A stretch of 44,568 nt of DNA from Methanothermococcus sp. SCGC AD-155-M21. Its GTDB lineage: Archaea; AGJL01; Methanococci; Methanococcales; Methanococcaceae. The DNA is taken from the NCBI GenBank assembly GCA_019561565.1, contig JAHEPY010000013.1:1-44568 (forward strand), read 5' to 3'. Made by a program: the position numbers and the translations under genes. How positions within the stretch are numbered: the stretch's first letter is position 1; every line of letters starts with the position of its first letter. The notes under the pieces are model-generated. The model ran no database searches. It was given only the letters and a program-made list of their open reading frames with translations, and was not told the origin of the DNA. Positions 20,296 to 30,051 of the stretch are shown piece by piece.

Positions 20296-20895
20296 ATGGA
20301 TAAAGAACCTTACTATTCATTTATTGATGGCAATAATAAAATTATAAGTATTTATGAATTTTATCGTGGTAATTATAAAATTATGAAAAAAATTATGAGT
20401 ATGGGGGAAAATGGGGAGATAACCTATGAAACGCCACTTGTATTCTTAGATTTAATTAGGCAGAAGGAAAGATCTCCACAAAAAATTGAGAATGCTATTG
20501 AAAACTTAAAAATAGTGAAAGAGGAAGTAAAAAAAATAAGGAAAGAACTTAAAAGGGGTTATAATCAGAAGCAAAAGGGATTTTTATACAATTTATGCAA
20601 TACTCTACTTCCTAAAAGAGGGGAAGTTGGAGATATAAGAAACAAATTTGACACTACTATGATCATACTTCAAACAATTCCCTATTATCTATATTCAAAA
20701 GAGGTAAAACCATTACTTGTTTCAAAGGGGCTGATTGAAGTAAATAGGAATAATAATGATATTAAAATAAAAGATTTTAAAGGAACAATAGAAACTCTCT
20801 TTGAATTTTTTAAAGAAAAGGGGCTTACAAATGTAGAATCTTTAGAAATAAGGGAAAAAAATCTTGGGTGGTATTATGAAATCAAAGATAGATAA
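20296..20895 (+). CDS. C-terminal part of the frameshifted PLD-helicase
   Basis: The third fragment. The frame is open from about 20131, before the listed ATG, and reads in continuity with the helicase once the lesion near 20135 is repaired. It is a lysine- and glutamate-rich helical tail with no motif I recognise; in this family the tail follows the second RecA lobe and may contact the methyltransferase. The last codons (NLGWYYEIKDR) overlap a short ATG reading frame that resembles the start of the methyltransferase gene. With both repairs the full protein from 17209 is about 1230 residues. Confidence 0.7.
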   Translation: MDKEPYYSFIDGNNKIISIYEFYRGNYKIMKKIMSMGENGEITYETPLVFLDLIRQKERSPQKIENAIENLKIVKEEVKKIRKELKRGYNQKQKGFLYNLCNTLLPKRGEVGDIRNKFDTTMIILQTIPYYLYSKEVKPLLVSKGLIEVNRNNNDIKIKDFKGTIETLFEFFKEKGLTNVESLEIREKNLGWYYEIKDR

Positions 20896-20930
20896 AATAA
20901 TAAAAAAAGAACTTAAAATATATGAAAATT
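20839..20930 (+). repeat. First copy of a duplicated helicase-end/methylase-start junction
   Basis: This segment, the end of the helicase gene plus about 50 bases, resembles 21141-21230. Both have AATAAGGGAAAAAAATCTTG, a TATTATG start, and later AAAAAGAACTTAAAA. The second copy is where the intact methyltransferase starts. Local recombination or replacement by a related allele could explain this. Confidence 0.7.
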
Positions 20931-20947
20931 ATAGAAATTATTCATAA
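20876..20947 (+). pseudogene. Remnant of a methyltransferase gene start
   Basis: A 23-codon frame beginning MKSKIDKIIKKELKIYENY resembles the first residues of the intact methyltransferase, MELDIGNIIEKELKRYDND. It starts inside the helicase tail, the usual coupled position for a downstream operon gene, and then stops. A second relic of the same gene appears at 21063-21080: the 18 bases AAGGGAGTATTTACTTAA are identical to codons inside the intact gene near 21624. I read this stretch as decayed pieces of an earlier or displaced copy. Confidence 0.6.
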
Positions 20948-21140
20948 AAACCATTTATACTAAAATAAAATTATAATCTTAAAAATTAATTATAATAAAT
21001 AAAGAAATATTAAAAAAAATAAAATAAATAATAAAATGATAATCTAAGATTTTAAAATATAAAAGGGAGTATTTACTTAATAAGTTTAAATTTATGTATA
21101 ATTATAAAATATCTGATAATAAAATATACTCTTTAGTAGA

Positions 21141-21230
21141 TCTTTAAAAATAAGGGAAAAAAATCTTGGTGTTATTATGGAATTAGATATAGGAAATATT
21201 ATAGAAAAAGAACTTAAAAGGTATGATAAT
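21141..21230 (+). repeat. Second copy of the duplicated junction
   Basis: The partner of 20839-20930. It begins with a non-coding fragment of the helicase end, runs through the ribosome binding site GGTGTT and includes the first codons of the intact methyltransferase. Confidence 0.7.
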
Positions 21231-24200
21231 GATGATAATGAAGAAATTGAAATATCCAATAAAAAATACACTCTTTACGTTGTACCTGAATTGTGTTATG
21301 AACCTATAGGCATATATGAGGGTTTTTTATTTATTAAAACAAAAGATAATAATGAAGTTTCATATTTAAAAAAATATAAGTCTCCTGTTAGTAATTATGC
21401 TCCAAGATTAGCCTTTATACTTTATAAGGATAATGATAACAACTATTTGATAATTAAGGATTATAGAAGAAATAAACCTATTGTAAAAACTCTAAAGAAA
21501 ATTAACAGTGCATTTTTAAAAAAACTTAAAAACGCCATAAAAAACCCAACAGAAGAAAATTTAAGGAAACTTTTTGATAGAACTGATGTTATAGAGGAAT
21601 TTTACATTCTTTATAAGAAGTCAAGGGAGTATTTACTTAAAAATATTAAAGGAATTTCTGAAGAGGAAAAAAGAGAGGAATTTGTTGATAATTTTATGAT
21701 GCAGATGCTTACTTTGTGGTATTTGCAGGAGAGAGAGTTTTTTAACAAGGATAAAAACTATTTTATAACAAAGTTTAGAGATATGTATCAGAAAAAACTT
21801 TCCAACGTATTTAATAATTATTATGAATTTTTAAATTATTTATTTGAGAAAATTAGTGGGTATGAGAATACTCGATATTATGAAGATGAACATACTGGAA
21901 AGGTTGTTGTTATTGGGCCTGCAGTTTTTTTAAATGGGAAGTGTAATGAGGCAATTACAATCCCTGATGAATGTTTCTATAAGGAAGGAATAACAGATAC
22001 TCTTATAGATACTCGTCCTAATAAAGTTGGTGATGAAGTTCCTCTTTTTAATCTCTTTGAAAGTAGGGATTGGACTGAGGGAAATATTGATGAATTTGTA
22101 CTTGGAGCAATTTATGAAAAGTTAATTAACCATATAGATAGGAAAAAGTTAGGTGCTTACTATACTCCTGAGGAGATTACTTCATATATCTGTGAAAATA
22201 CAATAGAATCCTATTTAGTAGATAAAATTAATGAGAAATTTAATAAAGAATTTAAAAATATAGATCATATTATAAATGACAGTAATAAAGAAATAATTTT
22301 ACATCTTTTTAAAGAATTAAAAGAAATAAAAATTCTTGATCCTGCAGTAGGATCTGCCCACTTTCTTGAAAGTGCAATAAATACCCTTTTAGGCATATAT
22401 AAAAAAATATGGCGTAAAGCAAAGGGTAGGGATAAGAAAAAGAAAATTAAAATAAAGGAACTTAATATTACTACAACAGATGAAAAGGGAAATATTGAGA
22501 AAATAAATCTTATTACTATTAAAAATGAGGATGAATTTCAATTATTGGTAAAGTTTTTTATAATCCTCTCAAAGAATATCTATGGGGTGGATATAAACCC
22601 ATCTGCAATAAAGGTGGCAAAGGCAAGATTGTTTTTAACCCTTGCTAAACATTTTAAAGTTGGAAAGGAAAAGGACCTATTTATTAGGTTTCCTAATGTA
22701 CATTTTAATCTTAGAGTGGGGAATTCTCTTATTGGATATGTGGATCTTAAGAAGGAGGAGGGAGGTAATCAAATTAAACTTGATATGTTTTTAGGGGGAG
22801 GAAAAGTAGATCATATTACTGATAAGATAAATGTAGTTAAGGAGTTAAAACCATACCTTGAAAAAATAGCAAAATCCCTTGATATGGAAGGGGATATTTT
22901 AAAGGAAATTGAAGAATTAAATAAAATTCTTTCAAAGAATGAAATTAAATGGGAGGATTTTAAAAGGATTTTAGAGGTAAAGGAAAAATTAATAACTATC
23001 CTTATTGCTTCTTTAAATTCCAAATATGCAATTCCTTTAAATGAATTATTAAGGGATATTACAGAGATTTTTAATCAGAGATTAGATGAAAAATTCGCAG
23101 AGGAGTATAAAATTGATTTAGAAGATTTAAAGAAAATAAAAACCTTCCATTGGATCTTTGAGTTTCCAGAGGTATTTTTAGAGAGGGAAGGGTTTGATGT
23201 TATTGTTGGGAATCCGCCTTACTTGGGAGAGAAAGGAAATAAAGAACTGTTTAATTACATTCAAAAATTAAATCCATCGATATGGGAAGGAAGGTCCAAT
23301 CTTGCTTATTTCTTTGTTATGCAATCTATAAATCTAATTAGAGAAAAGGCTTATCTTTCTTTAATAATTCCAAGGTATTGGATAACGGCCGATTATTCTA
23401 AAAAAATAAGAAAATATATTTTTTCAGAAAATACTTTAATTGAAATTGTTGATTTTGAAGATGTAAATCCATTTCCAGGTAAGCCAGGTACTAATTTTTC
23501 TATAATATTTGTCCAAAAGAAAAAGCCTATAGATTATAAAGGTATGCTCAGAATTAAATATCCTAAAACCAAAACAACGAAAGAATTTAACTATAAAGAG
23601 GTTAGATTAGAGGAAAATAGATTAGCATTTCCAGATGATGTTATAACATATATAGAAAGGGTTTCAACGAAATTGGAAACAATATTTGATGTTAATCAAG
23701 GTATAATTACTGGTGCAGATAGGGAAAATAAATCAAAAAACTCTAAAGGAATTTTTGTATTACAAGAATCAGTAGATGATGAAACCTTACTTCCCATATT
23801 AAAAGATAAAAAAGAAAGGAAATTTTTAAAAAGATGGTTTAAAAATTCTGAAATTAGAAGGTATTATTTAGAATTAGAAGACAGAAAGAAATATTTAATT
23901 TATTTAAACACAGAGATAAAAGAGAGTGAAATTCCAAAGATCATAAGGCATTTATCCAAATATAAAGACAAGTTAATTAATCGAAGAGAGTTTAAAAATG
24001 GAAAAAGAAAATGGTATTTACTTCACAGGAGCCGCGATGAAGATATTTTTATTTCTCCTAAAATAGTATGCCCTCAGAGAAGTAAAATGAATAGTTTTTC
24101 TTTTGTCCCTTTCCCGTTTTATGCCAGTGCCGATGTTTATTTTATCACATCAAAGAGAAATAAACCAATAGAATTAAAACGCCTTTTAATTACTCTAAAT

Positions 24201-24737
24201 TCCCAACTTATATATTACTATCTTAAAAGATCAGGTAAATTGAAAGGAGAACAAATTGAATTATATTATACTCCTACTAAAAATTTACCTATTAAATTAA
24301 TTGATGGTAAAATTTTACATTTAACTGACTACCTCCTCTTCCTCAATGCCACAGAAGAAAGAAGAGAAAAACTAAAAGAAGTAATTGAGTTTTTTAATAA
24401 TCAAATTGCAGATTGTTTAGTTTATGAACTTTACTTCAAAGAAAAATTCTCAGAAGATGGTTTATATCCAGAGCCAAAGGAGTACCTATTGGAAACAATT
24501 TCAAAACTTCTTAAACCAATAAACTATGATAGATGGGGGGAATTGTATTGGAAAAAACAATTAGAAGGAAATATAACAAAAGATGAAGAGAAAGAACTTA
24601 AAAAATTAGAAGAAGAAAATCTAAAAACTATTGAGGAAGTTTATACTTCTATAAAAAATAATTCAGAAGTTAAAAAATGGATTGAAAAAATAAAATCCCA
24701 TGAATGGATTAAAGTAATAGAGGATAAAACAGAATAA
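21177..24737 (+). CDS. Eco57I-like N6-adenine DNA methyltransferase, modification/specificity subunit
   Basis: 1186 residues. The N-terminal 320 residues are of unknown fold with no PD-(D/E)xK site I can see. The methyltransferase core follows: YYTPEEIT at 328, motif I ILDPAVGSAHF around 386-396, GVDINPSAIKVAKARL near 465, and catalytic NPPY at 679-682. The C-terminal part resembles a TaqI/Eco57I target-recognition domain (for example YASADVYFIT and ELYYTPTKNLPIK). Methylation of adenine would protect host DNA, with recognition in the same chain; cutting would come from the PLD-helicase encoded upstream. It is intact, unlike its partner, which is compatible with a surviving solitary methyltransferase. 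GGTGTT precedes the ATG. The composition looks more Lys- and AT-rich than the flanking housekeeping genes, suggesting transfer, but this is only my impression by eye. Confidence 0.88.
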   Translation: MELDIGNIIEKELKRYDNDDNEEIEISNKKYTLYVVPELCYEPIGIYEGFLFIKTKDNNEVSYLKKYKSPVSNYAPRLAFILYKDNDNNYLIIKDYRRNKPIVKTLKKINSAFLKKLKNAIKNPTEENLRKLFDRTDVIEEFYILYKKSREYLLKNIKGISEEEKREEFVDNFMMQMLTLWYLQEREFFNKDKNYFITKFRDMYQKKLSNVFNNYYEFLNYLFEKISGYENTRYYEDEHTGKVVVIGPAVFLNGKCNEAITIPDECFYKEGITDTLIDTRPNKVGDEVPLFNLFESRDWTEGNIDEFVLGAIYEKLINHIDRKKLGAYYTPEEITSYICENTIESYLVDKINEKFNKEFKNIDHIINDSNKEIILHLFKELKEIKILDPAVGSAHFLESAINTLLGIYKKIWRKAKGRDKKKKIKIKELNITTTDEKGNIEKINLITIKNEDEFQLLVKFFIILSKNIYGVDINPSAIKVAKARLFLTLAKHFKVGKEKDLFIRFPNVHFNLRVGNSLIGYVDLKKEEGGNQIKLDMFLGGGKVDHITDKINVVKELKPYLEKIAKSLDMEGDILKEIEELNKILSKNEIKWEDFKRILEVKEKLITILIASLNSKYAIPLNELLRDITEIFNQRLDEKFAEEYKIDLEDLKKIKTFHWIFEFPEVFLEREGFDVIVGNPPYLGEKGNKELFNYIQKLNPSIWEGRSNLAYFFVMQSINLIREKAYLSLIIPRYWITADYSKKIRKYIFSENTLIEIVDFEDVNPFPGKPGTNFSIIFVQKKKPIDYKGMLRIKYPKTKTTKEFNYKEVRLEENRLAFPDDVITYIERVSTKLETIFDVNQGIITGADRENKSKNSKGIFVLQESVDDETLLPILKDKKERKFLKRWFKNSEIRRYYLELEDRKKYLIYLNTEIKESEIPKIIRHLSKYKDKLINRREFKNGKRKWYLLHRSRDEDIFISPKIVCPQRSKMNSFSFVPFPFYASADVYFITSKRNKPIELKRLLITLNSQLIYYYLKRSGKLKGEQIELYYTPTKNLPIKLIDGKILHLTDYLLFLNATEERREKLKEVIEFFNNQIADCLVYELYFKEKFSEDGLYPEPKEYLLETISKLLKPINYDRWGELYWKKQLEGNITKDEEKELKKLEEENLKTIEEVYTSIKNNSEVKKWIEKIKSHEWIKVIEDKTE

Positions 24738-24941
24738 GAAAAACCAAATAAAATAATAAAAGAAAAAATCCTAATTAATATTAATTAAATTTATATTTAA
24801 TTTTAATATTTTTATATCGAATATAAATAACATTTAAGAATAATTATTTTTAATTATATTCTATTTTTTTAAATATTTTTATAAAATATTAATAATATAT
24901 TTTTTATAAATTTTACACTTAAAAATTAAAAAAGTGATACC

Positions 24942-26459
24942 ATGGAATTACATATTGATGAAAAAAAACTTTTAAAGATATTCCAGGATAGTAAAAGAGA
25001 GGAGATGCCTGTTAGTGAATTATCTAAAAATGAACTTATGAACTCAGAAACCAAGGTTATGAGAACAGCCTTATGGTTATCAGGTAAGGAATTAGTGGAT
25101 ATTGTAGAAAAGAAAAAAAAGCATGTTAGATTAAGTAAAAGGGGAGAGGATGCACTAAATAAAGGACTTCCTGAAAGGAGAATATCAAATTACTTAAAGG
25201 AAAGAAATACCAACAGTATATCAATAAAGGATATTGGCAGTATATTGGATAAATCTGAAATAAATCCTGCACTGGGCCATTTAAAAAGAAAGAATATTGC
25301 CAAGATTGAAAAGGGAATTATATATTTTGATAACTTGGATTATAAGGATGAGGAGGAAGAAACCCTTAAAAAAATAAAGACAGATGCCAATATAGAGAAA
25401 TATAATCCTAAGATAATAAACCTATTAAAGAAAAGGGGCCTTATTGAAATTGAGGAAATAACAGATAGATCCATTAAATTAACCAAAAAGGGTAAGGAGT
25501 TTATAAAAAATCCCATAGAAATAAAGGAGGAAATATCCCAATTAACTAGGGAACATATTGTCGATGGAAAATGGAGGGAATACCATATTAGGCCCTATGA
25601 TGTAAGTATTCCCACTGAGGAGGTATATCCTGCAAAGTATCATCCTATGACAAGGGTAATCTATGAGGTAAAGGAGATATTAATAGGTATGGGATTTAAG
25701 GAGGTAAAAAGTCCCATAGTTGAAAGTGAGTTTTGGAATTTTGATGTACTATTTGAACCTCAGGATCATCCTGCAAGGGATATGCAGGACACATTCTTTT
25801 TAAAATATCCCAATAGTGGAGAGGTTCCAAAGGATCTCTTTAAAAAGGTTAAAGATATTCATGAGAGAGGGGTTGTAGATGGAAAAAAAATATCCAAAGG
25901 ATGGAATTATGAATTTAAAAAAGAAATATCTGAAAGAATGGTTTTAAGAACCCATACTACAGTATCCTCAATAAAATATTTAGCATCCCTTTCCAATGAT
26001 GAGAAAAATAAACCTCATAAAGTATTTTGTATAGATAGGGTATTTAGAAATGAATCCATAGATTATAAGCACTTACCTGAGTTTTATCAGTGTGAGGGCA
26101 TAATTATGGATGAAAATGTTAATTTTGATAATCTTATAGGGGTTTTAGTGGAATTTTTAAAGAGATTAGGGTTTGATAAAATTAGAGTAAGGCCTGCCTA
26201 TTTTCCATTTACAGAGCCCTCATTAGAGGCTGAGGTTTATTTGGAGGGAAAAGGATGGCTTGAAATTCTCGGGGCTGGAATGTTTAGGCCTGAGGTTCTT
26301 GAACCATTGAGTATAAAAAAACCAGTTTTGGCCTGGGGTATAGGATTAAGTAGGTTGGCAATGCTTAGATTGGGTTTAATGGATATAAGGGAACTTCATA
26401 AAAATCAATTGACATGGCTTAAAAAAGTAAAGTATGTTAATGAATATAAAAGTGAGTAA
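24942..26459 (+). CDS. pheS: Phenylalanyl-tRNA synthetase alpha subunit
   Basis: The catalytic subunit of the class II heterotetramer that charges tRNA-Phe. The N-terminal 190 residues form winged-helix-like DNA/tRNA-binding repeats of the archaeal/eukaryotic type. The catalytic domain has motif 1 near [14 protein letters not shown], motif 2 (RTHTTVSS and [16 protein letters not shown]) and motif 3 ([14 protein letters not shown]). 505 residues is normal for archaea. RBS AGTGAT lies three bases before the ATG. pheT is not in the window, as is common in methanococci. The TAA stop shares its last A with the ATG of hcgB, so the two genes are probably in one transcript although unrelated in function. 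Confidence 0.96.
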   Translation: MELHIDEKKLLKIFQDSKREEMPVSELSKNELMNSETKVMRTALWLSGKELVDIVEKKKKHVRLSKRGEDALNKGLPERRISNYLKERNTNSISIKDIGSILDKSEINPALGHLKRKNIAKIEKGIIYFDNLDYKDEEEETLKKIKTDANIEKYNPKIINLLKKRGLIEIEEITDRSIKLTKKGKEFIKNPIEIKEEISQLTREHIVDGKWREYHIRPYDVSIPTEEVYPAKYHPMTRVIYEVKEILIGMGFKEVKSPIVESEFWNFDVLFEPQDHPARDMQDTFFLKYPNSGEVPKDLFKKVKDIHERGVVDGKKISKGWNYEFKKEISERMVLRTHTTVSSIKYLASLSNDEKNKPHKVFCIDRVFRNESIDYKHLPEFYQCEGIIMDENVNFDNLIGVLVEFLKRLGFDKIRVRPAYFPFTEPSLEAEVYLEGKGWLEILGAGMFRPEVLEPLSIKKPVLAWGIGLSRLAMLRLGLMDIRELHKNQLTWLKKVKYVNEYKSE

Positions 26460-27145
26460 TGGAATTTAATAAAGGTTTTTATTGGGAAATTATGGAAATT
26501 AACAATAAAATTGGCAATGGAAATAAAATTGGAAATGATAAGGGAAATAATAACATTGATAATAAAAATAACAATAATAATAACCACAATAATAATAAGA
26601 ACAATAAAAATAATAATAAAGATAATAAAGACAGTATATATATAAATAATAAAAATATTTTTGAAAATAATATATTAAATGCCTATCTTGAATCCTATAA
26701 AGGAATAAGAAAAGGGGATAAAAAAGAGGAAGTGGATTTAATTAAAGAGTATATTCTAAATGCAAAGAACATAGTTATAGCCACTAATAACTTAAAAAAA
26801 TTCCAAATTTTAAAAGACATATTATTGGAGAGAGTTTATAATGATAGTAATAGATCTGAAATAAAAATATTTAAAATAAATATTCCCACTGAGGTTTCAG
26901 ACCTAACAAGAATGCCTGCATTATCCAAGGGGCTTATGGCTGTAGATACCTCCAATGCTGATATTATTATAGCAAGGGGAAGGTTAGGAATTCCTGGCTC
27001 AGGTTCCATGCTGCTTATTATGGATAATAAGGGAAGAATATTAACAGGATATATTTCTCCTCCATCTGTAATCCATAAAAAAAATATTGAGGATAGTGTA
27101 AAGGATGAATTAATAGGGGCCTTAAAAAGAATAGGAGTTATTTAA
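26459..27145 (+). CDS. hcgB: FeGP cofactor guanylyltransferase HcgB with Asn-rich insert
   Basis: DUF3236 family. HcgB transfers GMP from GTP to the pyridinol precursor of the iron-guanylylpyridinol cofactor of [Fe]-hydrogenase (Hmd). The conserved core begins near residue 95 (IVIATNNLKKFQILKD) and includes VSDLTRMPALSKGLMAVDTS and ARGRLGIPGSGSMLL. The protein is longer than I would expect because residues about 15-71 are an Asn/Lys/Asp-rich low-complexity stretch encoded by AAT/AAC-type repeats. No in-frame ATG follows that stretch before the core, so it should be translated. The start overlaps the pheS stop (TAATG). hcgC follows after 12 bases, which supports the identification. Confidence 0.87.
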   Translation: MEFNKGFYWEIMEINNKIGNGNKIGNDKGNNNIDNKNNNNNNHNNNKNNKNNNKDNKDSIYINNKNIFENNILNAYLESYKGIRKGDKKEEVDLIKEYILNAKNIVIATNNLKKFQILKDILLERVYNDSNRSEIKIFKINIPTEVSDLTRMPALSKGLMAVDTSNADIIIARGRLGIPGSGSMLLIMDNKGRILTGYISPPSVIHKKNIEDSVKDELIGALKRIGVI

Positions 27146-27157
27146 TTAGGTGATATT

Positions 27158-27943
27158 ATGAAATGTGGTATAACTGAAACTGTAAAAACCCTAGAATCTA
27201 AAACAAAAATTGTAGATATAATATATCATATTGTAGAGGAAAAGGCAAATGCTGTAAAGTATTTTTTAGAGGGCCAGGAGTTTGAACAGGTTATAATATT
27301 TGGGGCATACTTGTGTGGAAACCATATGGCCCATACCCTTGTAAAGGATGCCAACGAGGTAATATTGGTAGATATATACCCTCATTTAAAGGATATTATA
27401 ACCAACAAAAAAATCACATTTATGGATTATAATACCTTTAACCTATCATTGAGAAATAAGAGATTAAACCCTGATTTAATTATAGATATAACAGGAATAG
27501 GGGGCATATCTCCTGAAGTTATATCCAACTTTGATCCAGAGGTACTTATAGTTGAGAATCCCAAATATACCTATGATATGGATATTTTTGAAATAGATAA
27601 TTCATTGGAAAGGCTAAATGTTGGTAAAAAACGGGGATTACTTAATACCTTCAGATCCTCAAGGGTTTCAAAGACCTCTGGAACCATGACCTTAACAATA
27701 GATACCATCTTAGATTCCTGTAATGAAATAAAGGAGTTAGATGGAGTACTTTATGTTTTGCCCAACTTAAAGTATTATGAGGGTATATTATTCCATAAAA
27801 AGGATGCCAAGGAATTCATGGGCGAGATAAATAACCCTGCAGTATTGGTAAGTTCCTTAGATGATGATATTTATCCAGAAATAGATAATATATTAAAAAG
27901 GAACATAGATAGAATTAAATCCCATGTGGAGAGAATTAGATAA
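27158..27943 (+). CDS. hcgC: SAM-dependent pyridinol C3-methyltransferase HcgC
   Basis: DUF1188 family. HcgC methylates C3 of the pyridinol ring during FeGP cofactor synthesis, using S-adenosylmethionine. The protein has an N-terminal helical part and a Rossmann-type core starting at QVIIFGAYLCGNHMAHTL (about residues 44-61), followed by VILVDIYPHL at the end of a beta strand where the nucleoside would sit. 261 residues fits the family. GGTGAT precedes the ATG by four bases. It is coupled to hcgB. The rest of the hcg genes (A, D, E, F, G) and hmd are not in the window, so this is a split cluster here. Confidence 0.87.
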   Translation: MKCGITETVKTLESKTKIVDIIYHIVEEKANAVKYFLEGQEFEQVIIFGAYLCGNHMAHTLVKDANEVILVDIYPHLKDIITNKKITFMDYNTFNLSLRNKRLNPDLIIDITGIGGISPEVISNFDPEVLIVENPKYTYDMDIFEIDNSLERLNVGKKRGLLNTFRSSRVSKTSGTMTLTIDTILDSCNEIKELDGVLYVLPNLKYYEGILFHKKDAKEFMGEINNPAVLVSSLDDDIYPEIDNILKRNIDRIKSHVERIR

Positions 27944-28046
27944 GATTTAAAATAAAAATAATAAAAATATTAAAATAAAAAATAATTAAAATAATAAAAT
28001 TTTATTCATTCATGGATTTTAAAAATAACTATAACAAGGTGATAAC

Positions 28047-29282
28047 ATGACAAAAGAAAAAATAGCAGTTTTGGCATACTCTGGAGGCTTAGATACAAGT
28101 TGCTGTTTAAAATTATTGGAGGAAGAGTACGGTTATAATGTTGTTACCCTATGTGTGGATGTTAGGAGATAAGGGAGCCTGAGGAGAAGGCTAAAAAATA
28201 TGGCGTCTATAGACACCATACCATAGATGCCAAGGAGGAATTTGCAAAGGAGTATATATTCAGAGCCATAAAGTCAAATGCAGTCTATGAGGGATATCCA
28301 TTATCAACATCCTTGGCAAGGCCATTAATTGCCCTAAAATTAGTTCAATTGGCCAGGGAATTAAATGCCGAGGCTATAGCCCATGGTTGTACAGGAAAGG
28401 GAAATGACCAATTTAGGTTTGAAACCATAATATTGGCAAAGGCACCAGATATGAAGATAATTGCACCTATCAGGGATTTAAATTTAACAAGAAATGAAGA
28501 GATAGAATATGCCAAAAAAACATAACATACCTGTACCTGTAGAAAGTAAAAAATACAGTATAGATGAGAATCTTTGGGGAAGAAGTATTGAAGGAGGTCC
28601 TTTGGAGGATCCAATGTATGAGCCCTCTGAAGAGGTATTTGCATGGACCAAAAATCCAAAGGAATGTGTAGAAGAAGAATATGTGGAAATAGAGTTTGAA
28701 AAGGGAGTGCCTATAAAAATAAATGGGAATAAATTAAATGCCGTTGATATTATAAGGGAATCTAATAAATTAGCAGGAAGAAATGGCGTCGGTAGAATAG
28801 ATATTATTGAAGATAGAATATTGGGCTTAAAATCAAGGGAAAATTATGAATGCCCTGGGGCAGTGATGTTAATTAAGGCACATAAGGCCTTAGAGCAGTT
28901 GGTATTAACAAGAGAGGAATTAAAGTTTAAGGAGTTAGTGGATTCCACCTATGCAGATTTAATTTATAGGGGCCTTTGGCATGAGCCACTAAGGGAGGAT
29001 TTAGATGGATTTATTGATAAAACACAGGAAAGAGTCTGTGGAAAGGTTATTCTAAAATTATATGCAGGTTCCATTAGGGTAGTTGGAAGGGAAAGTCCCT
29101 ATGCACTATACAGTAAGGATCTTGTATCCTTTGAGGATAAGGATATGGATCAGAGGGAAATAGTAGGGATGGTTAAATTCCATGGATTACAGGCAGCACT
29201 TTATGAATCTGAAAAAAAAAAAATAAAAAAAAAAAAAAAAAAATTAAAAAATATTCTACAAATACATAAAAACTCTTCCTAA
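28047..29282 (+). pseudogene. argG: Argininosuccinate synthase, disrupted
   Basis: Joins citrulline and aspartate in arginine synthesis. The start is clear: AAGGTGAT, then ATG, then the PP-loop [10 protein letters not shown]. Three lesions follow. First, after CVDV a short deletion (about 10 bases, or 13 or 16) leaves GTTAGGAGATAA with a stop at 28170-28172; sequence resumes correctly as [13 protein letters not shown] in another frame. Second, the A7 run at 28514-28520 needs to be A6 for [12 protein letters not shown]. Third, the stop after LYESEKK is lost in an A12 run (29212-29223), giving a poly-Lys tail that is not part of the family. All other conserved blocks ([39 protein letters not shown]) are intact. 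This pattern fits either recent decay or consensus error; see findings. Confidence 0.85.
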
Positions 29283-29297
29283 TACCTTGGCATATTC

Positions 29298-29807
29298 TTA
29301 AAAACTCTGGAATATTATTTTTAATATTGTTTTTTTAATAATTAATTTAAGAATCTCTTTTTTTATTCCAATATATTGAACATAGATGTTATTAAGTCTT
29401 TCAGGTTTTGGCAGGGATTTTATTAGGGATATTCTAACTTCATAATCTTTAAAATGTTTTTTTAAGGCATCCTCTATTCTTTGAAAGTTTGGCATCTTTC
29501 TCATTACAACTACAACAGGAATATCTGTTTTATGATATATTTCATAGATATTTGCTATATTGAACCCTCCAAAGGTTATGCCATCTAAGAATATGGCATT
29601 TATTTTTCCTCTATGTTTCCCTTTGGCAATTTCTATAATCTTTTCTGTTGAATCCATTCCATCCCTTGTAATTCTTTTAAAATAGATGCCATCTATTATT
29701 TTATTACCTCTAAAGTAAGTGCCAATTAAAAGTACTTCATTGGTATTTTTATTAAATGGCCCATCATCTATACCTAATACTCCTATCTCATCCTTAATAT
29801 TTATCAT
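29298..29807 (-). CDS. DUF99 (UPF0215) family protein, probable C-terminal frameshift
   Basis: A 169-residue protein of the DUF99 family, related to endonuclease V in fold; the biochemical role is not settled. The N-terminus LGIDDGPF and the IFLDGITFGGFN block are typical acidic positions. RBS AAAGGAGAT is three bases before the ATG. The end looks wrong: the final residues ILKIIFQSF do not fit, but adding one base in the T5 run at 29318-29322 gives NNIPEFLRICQGI, close to the family's usual ending NIPEPLR. It is convergent with argG, its end lying next to the A19 run at 29225-29243. Confidence 0.78.
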   Translation of the reverse strand: MINIKDEIGVLGIDDGPFNKNTNEVLLIGTYFRGNKIIDGIYFKRITRDGMDSTEKIIEIAKGKHRGKINAIFLDGITFGGFNIANIYEIYHKTDIPVVVVMRKMPNFQRIEDALKKHFKDYEVRISLIKSLPKPERLNNIYVQYIGIKKEILKLIIKKTILKIIFQSF

Positions 29808-30051
29808 AATATCTCCTTTAATTAGGTATTATTCATAGTTTTAAATAAAATTATTTATATAAAAATAAATACCTTATTTCTCATTAGGAATTCCTAAAAG
29901 TAATTTATTATTATAAAAATAAAAAATAATATAATTATTTAAAAAAAATAAAAAACTAATAAAAATTTATAATTAAAAATGAAATATAATATAAAAAATG
30001 AAATAATAAAATCTTAAGATTTTAAAGCACTTAAAAAGGGAGTAAAAATAT

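Noticed and set aside
17209-24737. Complete DISARM system
   Set aside because: No DUF1998 proteins or second helicase are present; flanking genes are ordinary housekeeping genes.
29212-29282. Poly-lysine tail as a true C-terminus of ArgG
   Set aside because: The family ends near LYESEKK; the tail is only the translation of an A12-T-A19 tract and appears when one extra A removes the stop.
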